DNA of 64,000 bases from Streptomyces virginiae (GCF_000720455.1 NZ_JOAK01000005.1:1-64000), one strand, 5' to 3'. Positions 45,325 to 58,115 are shown, numbered from the stretch's first letter. Numbers and translations are program-made. Notes: generated by a model not told the origin, from the letters alone.

Positions 45325-47238
45325 ATGGCCCTTCACCAACCCGGCGCTGGGGGGAAATTGACCAGCCAGAATCTGCACATCGGTCCGGACGCGGCAGCGG
45401 ATCGCTATCGCCTGCTCAGGTCGATCGGGCGCGGCGGGGAGGCCGTGCTCTACCTCGCGGAGATCGAACTCGCGGGCGGGTCGGAGCCCGTGGTCGTCAA
45501 GGTGCTCGACTCCAAGACGACCATCACGCCCGAGGTCTTCGACCGCATCAGCCAGAAGTGGAACGAGCAGGCCGAACTGCTGAGATTCGTCCACCGGCCC
45601 GGTGTCGTGGGAGTGCGGGAGCACTTCGAGGGCCCGCCGATCCACCGGTCCGGTGAGTCCTCCACCCTGACCGGGCGGGCGCTCGTCCTCGTCATGAACC
45701 ACATCGACGGGCTCGACCTGCGGGACTGGCGGGCCGAGCGCACGCTCACCACCGCCGCCGAGCGGCGTGAGGTCATGCGGACCCTGGAGCAGCTGGCCGA
45801 GGTACTGGACTGGCTGCACTCGGGGAAGGCCACGCCCTCCGGGCGCCAGGTCGTCCACGGTGACCTCTCCCCCGGCAACGTGATGGTCGACGCGCACGGC
45901 CAGGCCACGCTGGTGGACTTCGGCCTCAGCAAACTGACCGCCGACCACCAGACGGCGGAGGTCTGGTTCACCCCGGGCTACGCGGCGCCCGAGGTGTTCG
46001 AGGGCAAGCGGGCGCCGGGCACCGACCGGTACGCCTTCGGGGCGATCGCGTACTTCCTGCTCAGCGGGGAGTCGCCGCCCGCATCTCCGCAGCAGCTGGC
46101 CCGGGCGATGGCCGAGCTGCCGCAGATCGCGGTACTGGACGCCGAGCAGCGGTCCCGGATCACCGCCCTCTACGCGGAGGAGCCCTCCCGGCGGCCGGTG
46201 AACCTGGCCGGGTGGATGAAGGACCTACGCCGCGCGGTGGTGTCCACGACGACGTCCACGACCTCGCAGCGGGCCCTGCAGGACTCTCCACCGAAGCCCG
46301 CGACGCCCCCGCCGCCCGTCGTCCCGCCCCAGCCGGCCGCGCTGCCGGCCCGGCCCGCCGAGGCTCCCTCCCAGCCGCCGCCGTACGGGGCGACCGCGCC
46401 GGCGACAGCGCCGGCGACAGCGCCCGACCCGGCCCCGGCCGCGGCGCCCGCACCGGCCACGCCGCCGCCCGCCACCGTTCCCGACGCGGTGCCCGCCGGC
46501 TACGGCCCGGCGGCGTACCACCCGAGCCCGGGCCTCCCAGGGGCCGCGGCCGCCCCGGAGCGGCCGCCCGCCGGGAGGCCGAAGAAGAAGCGGACCGCGG
46601 TGATCCTGGGCTCGGCGGCCGCCGTGGTGGTCCTGGCCGTGCTCGCGGTGCTCGGCGTACAGCTCCTGGGGAACAAGGACAAGGCCGACGCCGCCAAGGA
46701 CGGCAAGGCCGGCGGGGACGCCACCGCGGCGGCCACGGCCCCCGAGTCGCCCACCCCGTCGGAACCGGGGGCGACGAACGAGTCCACGCCCGAGGCCTCC
46801 GCGAGCCCCGAGGGCTCCGCCGGCCCGCACGCCCCGGGGGCGGTCAAGGACAGCAACGTCGCCGACCTGACCGTGCTGGCCTCGGTGGGCGACGTCGACA
46901 ACTTCGAGGTCGGCTCCGCCAAACTGAACACCACGGAGTACGGGGCGGCGCTGCTCGGCAGCTGCTATTACGGTGCGGCCATCGAGTACGACGTCAACCG
47001 GGCCTGGTCCACACTGGAGTTCACCGCCGGGATCGACGACGGCTCGACCGTGGAACAGGCGCGGCTGACCATCTCGGTGGACGACAAGCCGGCGACGTTC
47101 TCCGAACTGGTCCACCTGGGCAAGCCCGTCACCAAGTCCCTGGACATCAAGGGCGCCCTGCGGCTGCGCATCAAGGTGGAGGAGGGCTGCAAGGGCCGCG
47201 GCAACGCCGTACTGGCGGCCCCCGTCCTCAAACGCTGA
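45325..47238 (+). CDS. Membrane Ser/Thr protein kinase with extracytoplasmic NPCBM-like domain
   Basis: A 637-residue PASTA-less bacterial STPK. The kinase domain spans residues 25-300: Gly-rich loop GRGGEAVLYLA, catalytic lysine K59, HGDLSPGN with D180 (HRD changed to HGD), DFG at 198-200, and a Pro/Ala-rich linker at about 315-415. One membrane segment lies near residues 425-450. The outer part ends in a beta-sandwich (TVLASVGDVDNFEVGSAKLN, CYYGAAIEYDVNRAWSTLEF) resembling the NPCBM carbohydrate-binding module. The start is uncertain: a TTG at 45358 after GGGGGGAAA would remove 11 residues. Confidence 0.9.
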   Translation: MALHQPGAGGKLTSQNLHIGPDAAADRYRLLRSIGRGGEAVLYLAEIELAGGSEPVVVKVLDSKTTITPEVFDRISQKWNEQAELLRFVHRPGVVGVREHFEGPPIHRSGESSTLTGRALVLVMNHIDGLDLRDWRAERTLTTAAERREVMRTLEQLAEVLDWLHSGKATPSGRQVVHGDLSPGNVMVDAHGQATLVDFGLSKLTADHQTAEVWFTPGYAAPEVFEGKRAPGTDRYAFGAIAYFLLSGESPPASPQQLARAMAELPQIAVLDAEQRSRITALYAEEPSRRPVNLAGWMKDLRRAVVSTTTSTTSQRALQDSPPKPATPPPPVVPPQPAALPARPAEAPSQPPPYGATAPATAPATAPDPAPAAAPAPATPPPATVPDAVPAGYGPAAYHPSPGLPGAAAAPERPPAGRPKKKRTAVILGSAAAVVVLAVLAVLGVQLLGNKDKADAAKDGKAGGDATAAATAPESPTPSEPGATNESTPEASASPEGSAGPHAPGAVKDSNVADLTVLASVGDVDNFEVGSAKLNTTEYGAALLGSCYYGAAIEYDVNRAWSTLEFTAGIDDGSTVEQARLTISVDDKPATFSELVHLGKPVTKSLDIKGALRLRIKVEEGCKGRGNAVLAAPVLKR

Positions 47239-47767
47239 CGGAGCCGCCCCCGTCCGACACCCCGAGGTCGGCCCGCATGGCCGCGCGCATCTCCCGGAGC
47301 AGGGTCCAGATCTCCTGCTGGTCCCGGGAGACGGTGGCCATCGTCTCGCCCTCCTCGGGGGTGCCCCGCTCCAGACGCTTGACCTGCCCGTAGACCCTGC
47401 TCAGGGCATGGTTGACGCTGCTCGCAGGCCCGAGCACCGCGTCCGGGGCGATCATCTGCGCCTCGGAGTAGCGGTCGCGCTGGGCGTTCTTCGCCTCGTC
47501 GAGCGCCTCCCGGTCCGCATCCTCGACCGTGCGCTCCCGCATGACGTGCAGATGACGGTTGAGGGCGGTGGTGAACTGCCGGGCGTCCCGGTTGAGGTCC
47601 GCGTAGCAGGCCCGCCGCAGCGCCAGGTGGTCGCGCATCTCCTCGTGTTCGCGCAGGAGTTCCATCTCCCGGCGTTTCGCCCGCTCCGCGCCGCGCTGGG
47701 TGAGCAGCGCCCCGCCCAGGGTGCCCGCCACGCCCACGACCGCGATGACCATCGCACCGATCTCCAC
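47228..47767 (-). CDS. Hypothetical protein with N-terminal membrane anchor
   Basis: A 179-residue protein with one hydrophobic stretch (IGAMVIAVVGVAGTLGGALL) at residues 3-22 and a charged helical remainder. GGGGGAG lies 6 bases before the GTG at 47767, favouring this over a TTG two codons earlier. Its last 11 bases overlap the convergent kinase gene. No family is recognised. Confidence 0.65.
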   Translation of the reverse strand: MEIGAMVIAVVGVAGTLGGALLTQRGAERAKRREMELLREHEEMRDHLALRRACYADLNRDARQFTTALNRHLHVMRERTVEDADREALDEAKNAQRDRYSEAQMIAPDAVLGPASSVNHALSRVYGQVKRLERGTPEEGETMATVSRDQQEIWTLLREMRAAMRADLGVSDGGGSVSV

Positions 47768-47821
47768 CCGCAACTCCCCCTGCCCGTCGGCGGCCTCAGT
47801 CGTCCAGTGTGCGGGAGACGA

Positions 47822-47855
47822 CCGAGGCCCCGCACCAACCGGTGCGGGGCCTCGG
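47822..47855. terminator. Terminator after gatB
   Basis: CCGAGGCCCCGCACC and its exact complement pair around a 4-base loop, 29 bases after the gatB stop. Confidence 0.82.
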
Positions 47856-47884
47856 GGCGTTCAGGCAGAACGGGGGTGAGGGGA

Positions 47885-49399
47885 TCAGCCCTCGGAGACG
47901 CCCAGGCGCTCCAGGATCAGCTCCTTGACGCGCGCCGCGTCGGCCTGGCCGCGGGTGGTCTTCATGACCGCTCCGACCAGGGCGCCGACCGCGGCGATCT
48001 TGCCGCCGCGGATCTTGTCGGCGATGGCCGCGTTGCCCGCGATGGCCTCGTCGACGGCCGCGCCGAGCGCACCCTCGTCCGAGACGACCTTCAGGCCGCG
48101 CTTCTCGACGACCTCGTCCGGGGTGCCCTCGCCGGCGAGGACGCCCTCGATGACCTGGCGGGCCAGCTTGTCGTTCAGGTCACCCGCCGCGACCAGGGCC
48201 GCGACGCGCGCGACCTGCGCCGGGGTGATGGGCAGCTCGTCGACGACGACGCCCTGCTCGTTGGCGTTGCGGGCCAGCTCGCCCATCCACCACTTGCGGG
48301 CGGCGGCCGAGTCGGCGCCCTCCTCGATGGTGGCGACGATGGAGTCCACCGCGCCCGCGTTGAGGATCGACTGCATGTCGTGCTCGCTGACGCCCCACTC
48401 CTCGCGGAGGCGGTTGCGGCGCACGCGCGGCATCTCGGGCAGACCGCCGCGCAGCTCCTCGACCCACTCACGGGCCGGGGCGACGGGGACCAGGTCGGGC
48501 TCCGGGAAGTACCGGTAGTCCTCGGCGTTGTCCTTGATGCGGCCGGCCGTGGTGGAGCCGTCCTCCTCGTGGAAGTGCCGGGTCTCCTGCACGATCGACC
48601 CGCCCGACGAGAGCACCGCCGCGTGGCGCTGGATCTCGAAGCGGGCCGCGCGCTCGACGGAGCGCAGCGAGTTGACGTTCTTGGTCTCGCTGCGGGTGCC
48701 GAACTCGGACTCGGGGGTCGGGCGCAGCGACAGGTTCACGTCGCAGCGCATCTGGCCCTTGTCCATGCGGGCCTCGGAGACGCCGAGCGCCTTGATGACC
48801 TCGCGCAGCTCGGCGACGTACGCCTTGGCGACCTCGGGGGCCCGCTCGCCCGCGCCCTCGATGGGCTTGGTGACGATCTCGATGAGCGGGATGCCGGCGC
48901 GGTTGTAGTCCAGCAGGGAGTGGGACGCGCCGTGGATACGGCCGGTGGCGCCGCCGACGTGCAGCGACTTGCCGGTGTCCTCCTCCATGTGGGCGCGCTC
49001 GATCTCCACGCGGAAGATCTCGCCGTCCTCCAGCTGGACGTCCAGGTAGCCGTTGAAGGCGATGGGCTCGTCGTACTGGGAGGTCTGGAAGTTCTTCGGC
49101 ATGTCCGGATAGAAGTAGTTCTTCCGGGCGAAGCGGCACCACTCGGCGATCTCGCAGTTCAGCGCGAGACCGATCTTGATGGCCGACTCGACGCCGATCG
49201 CGTTGACGACCGGCAGGGAGCCGGGCAGACCGAGGCAGGTGGGGCAGGTCTGCGAGTTGGGCTCGGCGCCCAGCTCGGTGGAGCAGCCGCAGAACATCTT
49301 GGTCTTGGTGCCGAGCTCGACATGGACCTCAAGGCCCATGACGGGGTCGAACGAGGCGAGAGCGTCCTCGTACGACAGCAGTTCGGTGAAGGTGGTCAC
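47885..49399 (-). CDS. gatB: Asp/Glu-tRNA amidotransferase subunit B
   Basis: A 504-residue subunit that binds tRNA, phosphorylates Glu-tRNA(Gln) or Asp-tRNA(Asn), and receives ammonia from GatA. Family marks are [20 protein letters not shown] near residue 19, [19 protein letters not shown] near residue 48 and a [15 protein letters not shown] motif near residue 165. The C-terminal tRNA-binding domain is complete. The start is a GTG with GAGAGGG upstream. Confidence 0.96.
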   Translation of the reverse strand: MTTFTELLSYEDALASFDPVMGLEVHVELGTKTKMFCGCSTELGAEPNSQTCPTCLGLPGSLPVVNAIGVESAIKIGLALNCEIAEWCRFARKNYFYPDMPKNFQTSQYDEPIAFNGYLDVQLEDGEIFRVEIERAHMEEDTGKSLHVGGATGRIHGASHSLLDYNRAGIPLIEIVTKPIEGAGERAPEVAKAYVAELREVIKALGVSEARMDKGQMRCDVNLSLRPTPESEFGTRSETKNVNSLRSVERAARFEIQRHAAVLSSGGSIVQETRHFHEEDGSTTAGRIKDNAEDYRYFPEPDLVPVAPAREWVEELRGGLPEMPRVRRNRLREEWGVSEHDMQSILNAGAVDSIVATIEEGADSAAARKWWMGELARNANEQGVVVDELPITPAQVARVAALVAAGDLNDKLARQVIEGVLAGEGTPDEVVEKRGLKVVSDEGALGAAVDEAIAGNAAIADKIRGGKIAAVGALVGAVMKTTRGQADAARVKELILERLGVSEG

Positions 49400-49415
49400 G
49401 GTGAAACTTTCCCTC

Positions 49416-49661
49416 TCAGCCCAGCAGGACGTCGTCGTCGCCCAGACGCTTGAGCTCGCGGTACAGGATCGCGAGGCCGGTGACGATGGCGGCGGCGGAC
49501 ACGGCGGCGTCGACCAGCTTCAGCATGTCGTGCTCGCTGCGGGCCTTCTTGACCTGCTTGAACACGCTGATGGCGCCGAACGCGGTGGTGCCGATCGACA
49601 GGTAGGTGCCGGTCTTGGACTTCTTGAAGCCCTTGGCCTTGGACAGTGCACTGGTGCTCAC
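49416..49661 (-). CDS. Small membrane protein between gatA and gatB
   Basis: An 81-residue protein beginning [20 protein letters not shown]. It has one hydrophobic segment ([20 protein letters not shown]) near residue 58, with a basic N-terminal region. Its GTG overlaps the gatA stop (GTGA) and GAGGAGG lies 10 bases upstream, so it is coupled to gatA and ahead of gatB. No family is recognised; it has no obvious part in tRNA amidation. Confidence 0.7.
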   Translation of the reverse strand: MSTSALSKAKGFKKSKTGTYLSIGTTAFGAISVFKQVKKARSEHDMLKLVDAAVSAAAIVTGLAILYRELKRLGDDDVLLG

Positions 49662-51151
49662 AGCGACGGTGCCTCCTCGAGCAGCGGGTGACCCCAGCGC
49701 GCGACGAAGGCGGCCTCGACTGCCGCACCGACCTTGTAGAGGCGGTCGTCCTTCATGGCGGGGGCGATGATCTGCAGCCCGACCGGGAGGCCGTCCTCCG
49801 GTGCCAGGCCGCAGGGGAGCGACATGGCGGAGTTGCCGGCCAGGTTGGTCGGGATGGTGCACAGGTCCGCGAGGTACATGGCGAGCGGGTCGTCGGTGCG
49901 CTCGCCGATGGGGAAGGCGGTGGTCGGGGTCGTCGGGGAGACGATCACGTCGACCTGCTCGAAGGACTTCTCGAAGTCCTGCGAGATGAGCGTGCGGACC
50001 TTCTGGGCGGAGCCGTAGTACGCGTCGTAGTAGCCGGAGCTGAGCGCGTACGTACCGAGGATGATGCGGCGCTTGACCTCGTCGCCGAAGCCGGCTTCGC
50101 GGGTCAGGGCGGTGACGTCCTCGGCGGACTTGGTGCCGTCGTCGCCGACGCGCAGGCCGTAGCGCATGGCGTCGAAGCGGGCCAGGTTGGAGGAGCACTC
50201 GGACGGCGCGATCAGGTAGTACGCGGCCATCGCGAGGTCGAAGGACGGGCAGTCCAGCTCGACGATCTCGGCGCCGAGCTCCTTGAGGAGCTCGACCGAC
50301 TCGTTGAAGCGCTGGACGACGCCGGCCTGGTAGCCCTCACCGGCGAACTGCTTGACGACACCGACGCGCATGCCGGCGACGGAGCCGTTGCGGGCGGCCT
50401 CGACGACCGGCGGGACCGGGGCGTCGATGGAGGTGGAGTCGAGCGGGTCGTGGCCGGCGATCACCTCGTGCAGCAGGGCCGCGTCCAGGACCGTACGGGC
50501 GCAGGGCCCGCCCTGGTCGAGGGAGGAGGAGAAGGCGACCATGCCGTAGCGCGAGACGCCGCCGTACGTGGGCTTCACGCCGACCGTGCCGGTGACGGCG
50601 GCGGGCTGGCGGATGGAGCCGCCGGTGTCCGTGCCGATGGCGAGCGGGGCCTGGAAGGCGGCGAGGGCCGCGGCGGAGCCGCCGCCGGAGCCGCCGGGGA
50701 TGCGGGTGAGGTCCCAGGGGTTGCCGGTGGGGCCGTAGGCGCTGTTCTCGGTGGAGGACCCCATGGCGAACTCGTCCATGTTGGTCTTGCCGAGGATGAC
50801 GACGTCGGCTTCCTTGAGCTTGCGCGTCAGGGTGGCGTCGTAGGGCGGGATCCAGCCTTCGAGGATCTTCGAGCCGACGGTGGTCGGGACCCCGACGGTG
50901 GTGAAGATGTCCTTGAGGGCGAGGGGCACGCCGGCCAGCGGGCCGAGCTTCTCGCCGGCCTCCCGCTTGGCGTCGACGGCGCGGGCCTGGGCGAGCGCGC
51001 CGTCGCGGTCCACGTGCAGGAAGGCGTGGACCTTCTCGTCGGTGGCGTCGATGCGGGCCAGGTGGGCCTCGGTCACCTCGACGGCCGTGAGCTCGCCGGA
51101 GGCGATCTTCTCGGCGGTCTCGGCGGCCGTGAGCTTGATGATGTCGACCAT
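49658..51151 (-). CDS. gatA: Asp/Glu-tRNA amidotransferase subunit A
   Basis: A 497-residue amidase that releases ammonia from glutamine for the GatCAB complex. The Ser-cis-Ser-Lys triad is visible as K80 in PLALKDIF, S155 in [12 protein letters not shown] and S179 in [11 protein letters not shown], at the positions known for this enzyme. It lies 5 bases after gatC and overlaps the next small gene by 4 bases. Confidence 0.97.
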   Translation of the reverse strand: MVDIIKLTAAETAEKIASGELTAVEVTEAHLARIDATDEKVHAFLHVDRDGALAQARAVDAKREAGEKLGPLAGVPLALKDIFTTVGVPTTVGSKILEGWIPPYDATLTRKLKEADVVILGKTNMDEFAMGSSTENSAYGPTGNPWDLTRIPGGSGGGSAAALAAFQAPLAIGTDTGGSIRQPAAVTGTVGVKPTYGGVSRYGMVAFSSSLDQGGPCARTVLDAALLHEVIAGHDPLDSTSIDAPVPPVVEAARNGSVAGMRVGVVKQFAGEGYQAGVVQRFNESVELLKELGAEIVELDCPSFDLAMAAYYLIAPSECSSNLARFDAMRYGLRVGDDGTKSAEDVTALTREAGFGDEVKRRIILGTYALSSGYYDAYYGSAQKVRTLISQDFEKSFEQVDVIVSPTTPTTAFPIGERTDDPLAMYLADLCTIPTNLAGNSAMSLPCGLAPEDGLPVGLQIIAPAMKDDRLYKVGAAVEAAFVARWGHPLLEEAPSL

Positions 51152-51156
51152 GGCTG

Positions 51157-51453
51157 TTAGTCCTCCCCCAGGATCTGCGGCACCTTGAAACGCTGCTGCT
51201 CCTGGGCGGGAGCACCGGAGAGCGCCTGCTCGGGGGTGAGCGACGGACGGACCTCGTCCGCGCGCATGACGTTGGTCAGCGGCAGCGGGTGGGAGGTCGG
51301 CGGGACGTCTTGGTCGGCGACCTCGGAGACACGGGCGACCGCGCCGATGATGTCGTCGAGCTGTCCGGCGAAGTGATCCAGCTCGTTGCTGGACAGCTCA
51401 AGGCGCGCCAGCCGTGCGAGGTGGACGACCTCCTCGCGCGTAATGCCAGGCAT
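51157..51453 (-). CDS. gatC: Asp/Glu-tRNA amidotransferase subunit C
   Basis: A 98-residue clamp subunit that holds GatA and GatB together. [20 protein letters not shown] at residues 4-23 and the C-terminal [19 protein letters not shown] are typical. The ATG at 51453 has AGAGGA upstream; the frame extends a further 15 codons without a ribosome site. It opens the gatC-gatA-small protein-gatB operon. Confidence 0.95.
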   Translation of the reverse strand: MPGITREEVVHLARLARLELSSNELDHFAGQLDDIIGAVARVSEVADQDVPPTSHPLPLTNVMRADEVRPSLTPEQALSGAPAQEQQRFKVPQILGED

Positions 51454-51595
51454 GCAGCGATCCTCTGGGGGTGGGTGGATGTGTAGTTTCGGGCTCAATC
51501 CTATGGGGCCCGGTGCCCGGCCTGCGAAACGGTTTGGCCCGGGCCGCCGCGCGGAGCCGTCCGGGCGCGGCCCGGACCCGCGCCCCGAACGCCGT

Positions 51596-51631
51596 CGGGG
51601 CCGGGTTCGCCCCGCGGGCGACCCGGCCCCG
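51596..51631 (-). terminator. Terminator after the RmdB-like gene
   Basis: CGGGGCCGGGTTCGCC (51596-51611) pairs with GGCGACCCGGCCCCG (51617-51631) with one bulged base and a 5-base loop, 15 bases after the stop at 51647. Confidence 0.7.
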
Positions 51632-51646
51632 AAGGGCGCACGGCGG

Positions 51647-53827
51647 TCAGACCGCGTCGGCCTCGGCCGCCGCCAGTTCCGCCGTGATGTCCGCCGGGCG
51701 GCGCCAGCCGCGTTCGCCGCGGGCCAGCAGCCAGGCGGTGGCCTCCTGCGGCGGCATCGCGGCGGCCACCAGCCATCCCTGTACGGCGTCGCAGCCCAGG
51801 TCGCGCAGCCGCTCCCAGGTCTCGTCGTCCTCGACGCCCTCCGCCACGACGAGCAGGCCGAGCGAGTGCGCGAGGTCCACGGTGCAGCGGACGATCTCCG
51901 CGTCCTGCGTGTCGACCGCCAGCCGGCCCACGAACGAGCGGTCGATCTTCAGCTCGCTGACCGGCAGGCGGCGCAGGTGGACCAGTGAGGAGTAACCGGT
52001 GCCGAAGTCGTCCAGGGACATCTTCACGCCGTGCCCCGTGAGGCCGGCCATGGTGTCCGCGGCCCGCTGGGGGTCCTCCAGCAGGACGTGTTCCGTTATC
52101 TCCAGCTGCAGACCGCTGGCCGGGACCCCGTGCCGGGCGAGCCGCGCGGCGACCGCGCCGGCGAAGCCCGGGGTGTGGACGTCGCGCGGCGAGACGTTGA
52201 CGGCGACCGGGACCTTCAGGCCCTGCGCCCGCCAGCGGGCCACCTGGGCCAGGGCGGTCTCCAGCACGTACTCCGTCAGGTGCGGCATCAGCCCGGAGGT
52301 CTCGGCGATCGCGATGAACTCGTCCGGGGGCACCCGCCCGCGTTCCGGATGGACCCATCGGACCAGTGCTTCGAGTCCTGCGACCTGTCCGTCGAAGCGG
52401 ACCTTCGGCTGGTAGTGCAGTTCCACTTCGCCCGCGTCGAGGGCCCTGCGGAGGTCACCGAGGAGGCCCAGGCGGTCGGGGGTGTTGCTGTCGCGCTTGG
52501 ACTCGTACACCTCCACGCCCGTGCGGTCCCGCTTGGCCTGGTACATCGCCACGTCCGCGCGGCGCAGCAGTCCCTCCGCGTCCAGGGCGTGGTCGGGGAA
52601 GACGGCGAGGCCGGCGCTGGCCTCCAGGACGAGCGTGAGGCCGTCCAGGTCGAGGGGGGAGCTGAGCTCCGCGACCAGGTGGCGGGCGACGCGCTGGGCG
52701 CTGGTGGTGGAGTCGGTGACGGGGAGCAGGACGGCGAACTCGTCGCCGCCGAGGCGGGCGGCCTCGGCCTCCTCGGGCAGGGCCTGGCGCAGCCGGTCGG
52801 CGATCTGGAGGAGCAGCCGGTCGCCCGCCAGGTGGCCCAGGGTGTCGTTGACCGCCCGGAAGCGGTCCAGGTCGATCAGCACGAGGGCCGCCCGGGTGCC
52901 CAAACGTTCAGCCTCGTCCAGGGCGGACCAGGCCCGCTCCAGCAGCCACTGCCGGTTCGGCAGCCCGGTCAGGGGGTCCCGCAGCTGCTCCTCGGCGCGC
53001 GCCCGGGCGATCCAGAGGGTGGAGTCCAGTGCGATCAGCGGTACGGCGAACAGCGGCAGCAGCACCGGCTGGCTGACCGCGACGACACAGATGAGGGGGG
53101 CGATGCCGAGCAGCGCGACCGCTACTAAGGCCTGTCGGAGCAGGGCGGTCCGGGCCACGGTGGGCAGCCCGCCGCCGCGCGGGGCCAGGGCGATCCAGAG
53201 CAGGAGCCGGGTGGCCAGCAGGTAGGCGACGGCGACCAGGGCGATCTCGGGTACGGCGTCCAGCCCCCAGGTGGTGGGCGGCCAGGGGGTTTCGACGGAG
53301 GGCGTCTCACCGAAGGCGGCGAGGACGAGGGCCCCGGCCCCGATGCCGAGGATGTCGACGGAGCCGTGGAGCAGCCCCTGCCGCCAGCGGTGCCGGCGTG
53401 CGGCCCCGACCAGGGAGACCACGGCCAGCGAGACCAGTCCGGCGGGTACCCAGCCGTAGAGGATGAGCACGCCGAGGGTGAGGGCTGCGCCCGATCCGGT
53501 GCCGCCCCACCAGCGGTCGCGGCCGAGGGCGACCAGATGGCCGACGATGATGCCGGTGAGGAGGGCCAGCGCCCAGCCGACCGGCCCGCCGGGGAACAGG
53601 GCGTGACGGCCGCTCAGGGCGGACGCGACGCCGACGGTGAGGACCACGACCGCGAGACCCACGACGAGGAAGGGCAGCACGCCGCGCCGCCCCTGCCCGC
53701 CGTCACCGGTGTCGACCGGTCGGGTCTCCGGCGTCCTGACACCCAGGACACCGAGCCTGCCCGCCCGCATGGACGGGATTTCCCCGCCGAATTCAGGTGA
53801 CGGGTCGGCGCTTTCGGTGGGTTTCAT
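51647..53827 (-). CDS. rmdB: Membrane GGDEF/EAL c-di-GMP phosphodiesterase, RmdB-like
   Basis: A 726-residue protein. Membrane segments fill residues about 45-280, followed by GGDEF at 360-364 ([10 protein letters not shown], with no RxxD inhibitory site before it) and an EAL domain with EAL at 486-488 and [14 protein letters not shown] intact. Both halves therefore look catalytically complete. The domain plan and position beside ligA and gatCAB suggest RmdB of S. coelicolor, which degrades c-di-GMP and affects sporulation; I recall this from family knowledge. Residue 234 is encoded by TTA, so translation probably depends on the bldA tRNA. The ATG at 53827 has AGAGGT upstream. Confidence 0.9.
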   Translation of the reverse strand: MKPTESADPSPEFGGEIPSMRAGRLGVLGVRTPETRPVDTGDGGQGRRGVLPFLVVGLAVVVLTVGVASALSGRHALFPGGPVGWALALLTGIIVGHLVALGRDRWWGGTGSGAALTLGVLILYGWVPAGLVSLAVVSLVGAARRHRWRQGLLHGSVDILGIGAGALVLAAFGETPSVETPWPPTTWGLDAVPEIALVAVAYLLATRLLLWIALAPRGGGLPTVARTALLRQALVAVALLGIAPLICVVAVSQPVLLPLFAVPLIALDSTLWIARARAEEQLRDPLTGLPNRQWLLERAWSALDEAERLGTRAALVLIDLDRFRAVNDTLGHLAGDRLLLQIADRLRQALPEEAEAARLGGDEFAVLLPVTDSTTSAQRVARHLVAELSSPLDLDGLTLVLEASAGLAVFPDHALDAEGLLRRADVAMYQAKRDRTGVEVYESKRDSNTPDRLGLLGDLRRALDAGEVELHYQPKVRFDGQVAGLEALVRWVHPERGRVPPDEFIAIAETSGLMPHLTEYVLETALAQVARWRAQGLKVPVAVNVSPRDVHTPGFAGAVAARLARHGVPASGLQLEITEHVLLEDPQRAADTMAGLTGHGVKMSLDDFGTGYSSLVHLRRLPVSELKIDRSFVGRLAVDTQDAEIVRCTVDLAHSLGLLVVAEGVEDDETWERLRDLGCDAVQGWLVAAAMPPQEATAWLLARGERGWRRPADITAELAAAEADAV

Positions 53828-54213
53828 GCCCGTACCTCTCACAGCCGGCGATGCCGATGTCACGCGATGGCCCCGATGTCGTGCCACCACGGCCGGAATC
53901 GCATCCCGCAGCCGTGCACGACAGGCGCACACCTCAACAGTAGGACGCGGGAGGCTCCCAGGGGCAGCGGTCGGCAGTGGTTGCCCGAATGCGACCCAGC
54001 CATCCTCATCAGTACGGTATCCGCCGAACGGGTGAGTTTGGACCGGGGCCCCCAGTCACCCGTCCGATGATCCGACAGGTCACCGCCCTGCGACCAGCCT
54101 TGTACCGGCCGTTTACCACCGTCCGCCGCGCCTGGCGTGCGCCCGCCCGTACGGCCGCACGCCACGCATCCGTTCGCCTTCGCTACTCCCCCTCGGGGAT
54201 TGCCCTACGGGTA
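53828..54213. other. 386-base intergenic region before the RmdB-like gene
   Basis: No gene is seen in this stretch between ligA and the RmdB-like gene, and it should hold the promoter of the latter. GGGTGAGT (54030-54037) and AGTCACCC (54054-54061) form an inverted repeat with one mismatch and a 16-base spacer. The TCACC half is reminiscent of BldD target half-sites, but this is weak. Confidence 0.5.
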
Positions 54214-56445
<2,232 letters not shown>

Positions 56446-57429
56446 TCACTCAGGGTTGTCGGCGAGCGACCTCGCCGCTCTGGCGCAATGCGCCTGCGCC
56501 GCGCGGGCGTAGGCGGGCGAGGCGCCCGCCAGACCGCACGAGGGAGTGACCACGACGGACTCCGCCAGAGTCCCCGGGGCCAGCCCCAGCCTGCGCCAGA
56601 GCTTCCTGACACCCATGACGCTACCGCCCGGGTCCGACAACGGGCCGTCGGTGCCGGGCACCACTCCGGCGAACAGCTTCGTACCGCCTTCGACGGCCTC
56701 CCCGATGGCGTCGTCCTCGCGCTCCGTGAGCAGCGAGAAATCGAACGACACCCCCGTGGCGCCGGCCCGGCGCAGCAGGCCGAAGGGGACCTCGGGCGCG
56801 CAGGAGTGGACGATCACCTCGCCGTCGTGGACGGCGAACAGGTCGCGCAGCGCGCCCTCGACGACCTGCCGGTCCACGGCGCGGTAGGTGCGGTAGCCGC
56901 TCGCGGAGCGGACCCGGCCGAGCAGGACGGCCGTCAGGGACGGCTCGTCGAGCTGCAGCACGACGTCGGCGCCGGGGATCCGCTTGCGCACGTCGGCCAG
57001 GTGCTCGCGCAGGCCCTCGGCGAGCGATCCGGCCAGGTCCCGGCAGGCGCCGGCGTCCTGCAGCATCGCCTCGCCGCCGTGCAGCTCCAGGGCGGCGGCC
57101 AGCGTCCACGGCCCGACCGCCTGGACCTTGAGCCTGCCGGTGTAGCCCTGGGTGAACTCCTCCAGGGCGTCCAGGTCCTCGCCCAGCCACGACCGGGCCC
57201 GGCGCGTGTCGCGTCCGGGCCGGTCGCTGATCCGCCAGCCGCTGGGCTCCACGTGCGCGAACATGTCGACGAGCAGCCCGGTCGAGCGGCCGATCATGTC
57301 CGCGCCGGGGCCGCGGGCGGGCAGCTCGGGCAGGTACGGGAAGTCCTCGAAGGAGCCGGTCGCGGTCTTCGCGGCCTCGCGGGCGTCGCCGCCGGGCAGC
57401 GAGCCGACGCCGGTCGCGCCCGCGCTCAT
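56446..57429 (-). CDS. MetE-like cobalamin-independent methionine synthase C-terminal-domain protein
   Basis: A 327-residue single-domain protein like the C-terminal barrel of MetE. Zinc ligand candidates are in VIVHSCAPEVPFGL (His and Cys) near residue 202 and VVVTPSCGLAGASPAYARAA near residue 298. The N-terminal GVGSLPGGDAREAAK is typical. It lacks the MetE N-terminal domain; such short proteins may transfer methyl groups from other donors. The start overlaps the upstream SDR stop (ATGA). Confidence 0.85.
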   Translation of the reverse strand: MSAGATGVGSLPGGDAREAAKTATGSFEDFPYLPELPARGPGADMIGRSTGLLVDMFAHVEPSGWRISDRPGRDTRRARSWLGEDLDALEEFTQGYTGRLKVQAVGPWTLAAALELHGGEAMLQDAGACRDLAGSLAEGLREHLADVRKRIPGADVVLQLDEPSLTAVLLGRVRSASGYRTYRAVDRQVVEGALRDLFAVHDGEVIVHSCAPEVPFGLLRRAGATGVSFDFSLLTEREDDAIGEAVEGGTKLFAGVVPGTDGPLSDPGGSVMGVRKLWRRLGLAPGTLAESVVVTPSCGLAGASPAYARAAQAHCARAARSLADNPE

Positions 57430-58115
57430 CGGCCCGGCCTCACGGACAGGTCGTTGACCTCGGCGTCGCGGGGCAGGTCGACGGCCATGACGATGGTGGT
57501 CGCCACCGACTCGGGGTCGATCCAGGCGGCGGGGTCGTACTCCTTGCCCTCCTGGGAGTGCACCTTGGCCTGCATGGGGCTGGCGGTACGGCCCGGGTAG
57601 ACGGAGGTGACGCGGATGCCGTTGGCCCGCTCCTCGCCGCGCAGGGAGTCGGCGAGGGCCTTCAGGCCGTGCTTGGAGGCGGCGTACGCGCTCCAGTCGG
57701 CGTGGGCGGTCAGGCCGGCGCCGGAGTTCACGAAGACGACGGTGGCCTTGGAGGCGCGCAGGGTGGGCAGCAGCAGCCGGGTCACCTCGGCGGGGGCGAT
57801 CAGGTTCACGTTGAGCTGCTGGTGCCAGGTCTTGGGGCGCAGCTCCCCCACCGGTCCGAGGTCGACGATCCCGGCGATGTGCAGCAGCGAGTCGATGCGC
57901 TCGGGGATCGCCTGCTTGGAGAAGGCCCAGGAGAGCCGGTCGGGGTCGGCGAGGTCGCCCACGAGTGCCCGGGAGCCGGGGTAGCGCTCGACGAGCTGCT
58001 TGCCGCGGGCGGCGTCGCGGGCCAGAAGGACGAGGTCGTCGCCGCGGGCGTGCAGGCGGGCCGCGACGGCGGCGCCGATGCCGGAACCGGCACCGGTGAT
58101 CAGGTGAGTAGCCAT
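57426..58115 (-). CDS. Short-chain dehydrogenase/reductase
   Basis: A 229-residue SDR of the classical type. The cofactor motif is HLITGAGSGIGAAVAARL near residue 4, with the catalytic residues S131, Y144 and K148 (YAASKHG). I chose the ATG at 58115; another ATG three codons upstream is in frame. It opens a three-gene minus-strand run ending with ligA. The substrate is unknown. Confidence 0.87.
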   Translation of the reverse strand: MATHLITGAGSGIGAAVAARLHARGDDLVLLARDAARGKQLVERYPGSRALVGDLADPDRLSWAFSKQAIPERIDSLLHIAGIVDLGPVGELRPKTWHQQLNVNLIAPAEVTRLLLPTLRASKATVVFVNSGAGLTAHADWSAYAASKHGLKALADSLRGEERANGIRVTSVYPGRTASPMQAKVHSQEGKEYDPAAWIDPESVATTIVMAVDLPRDAEVNDLSVRPGR

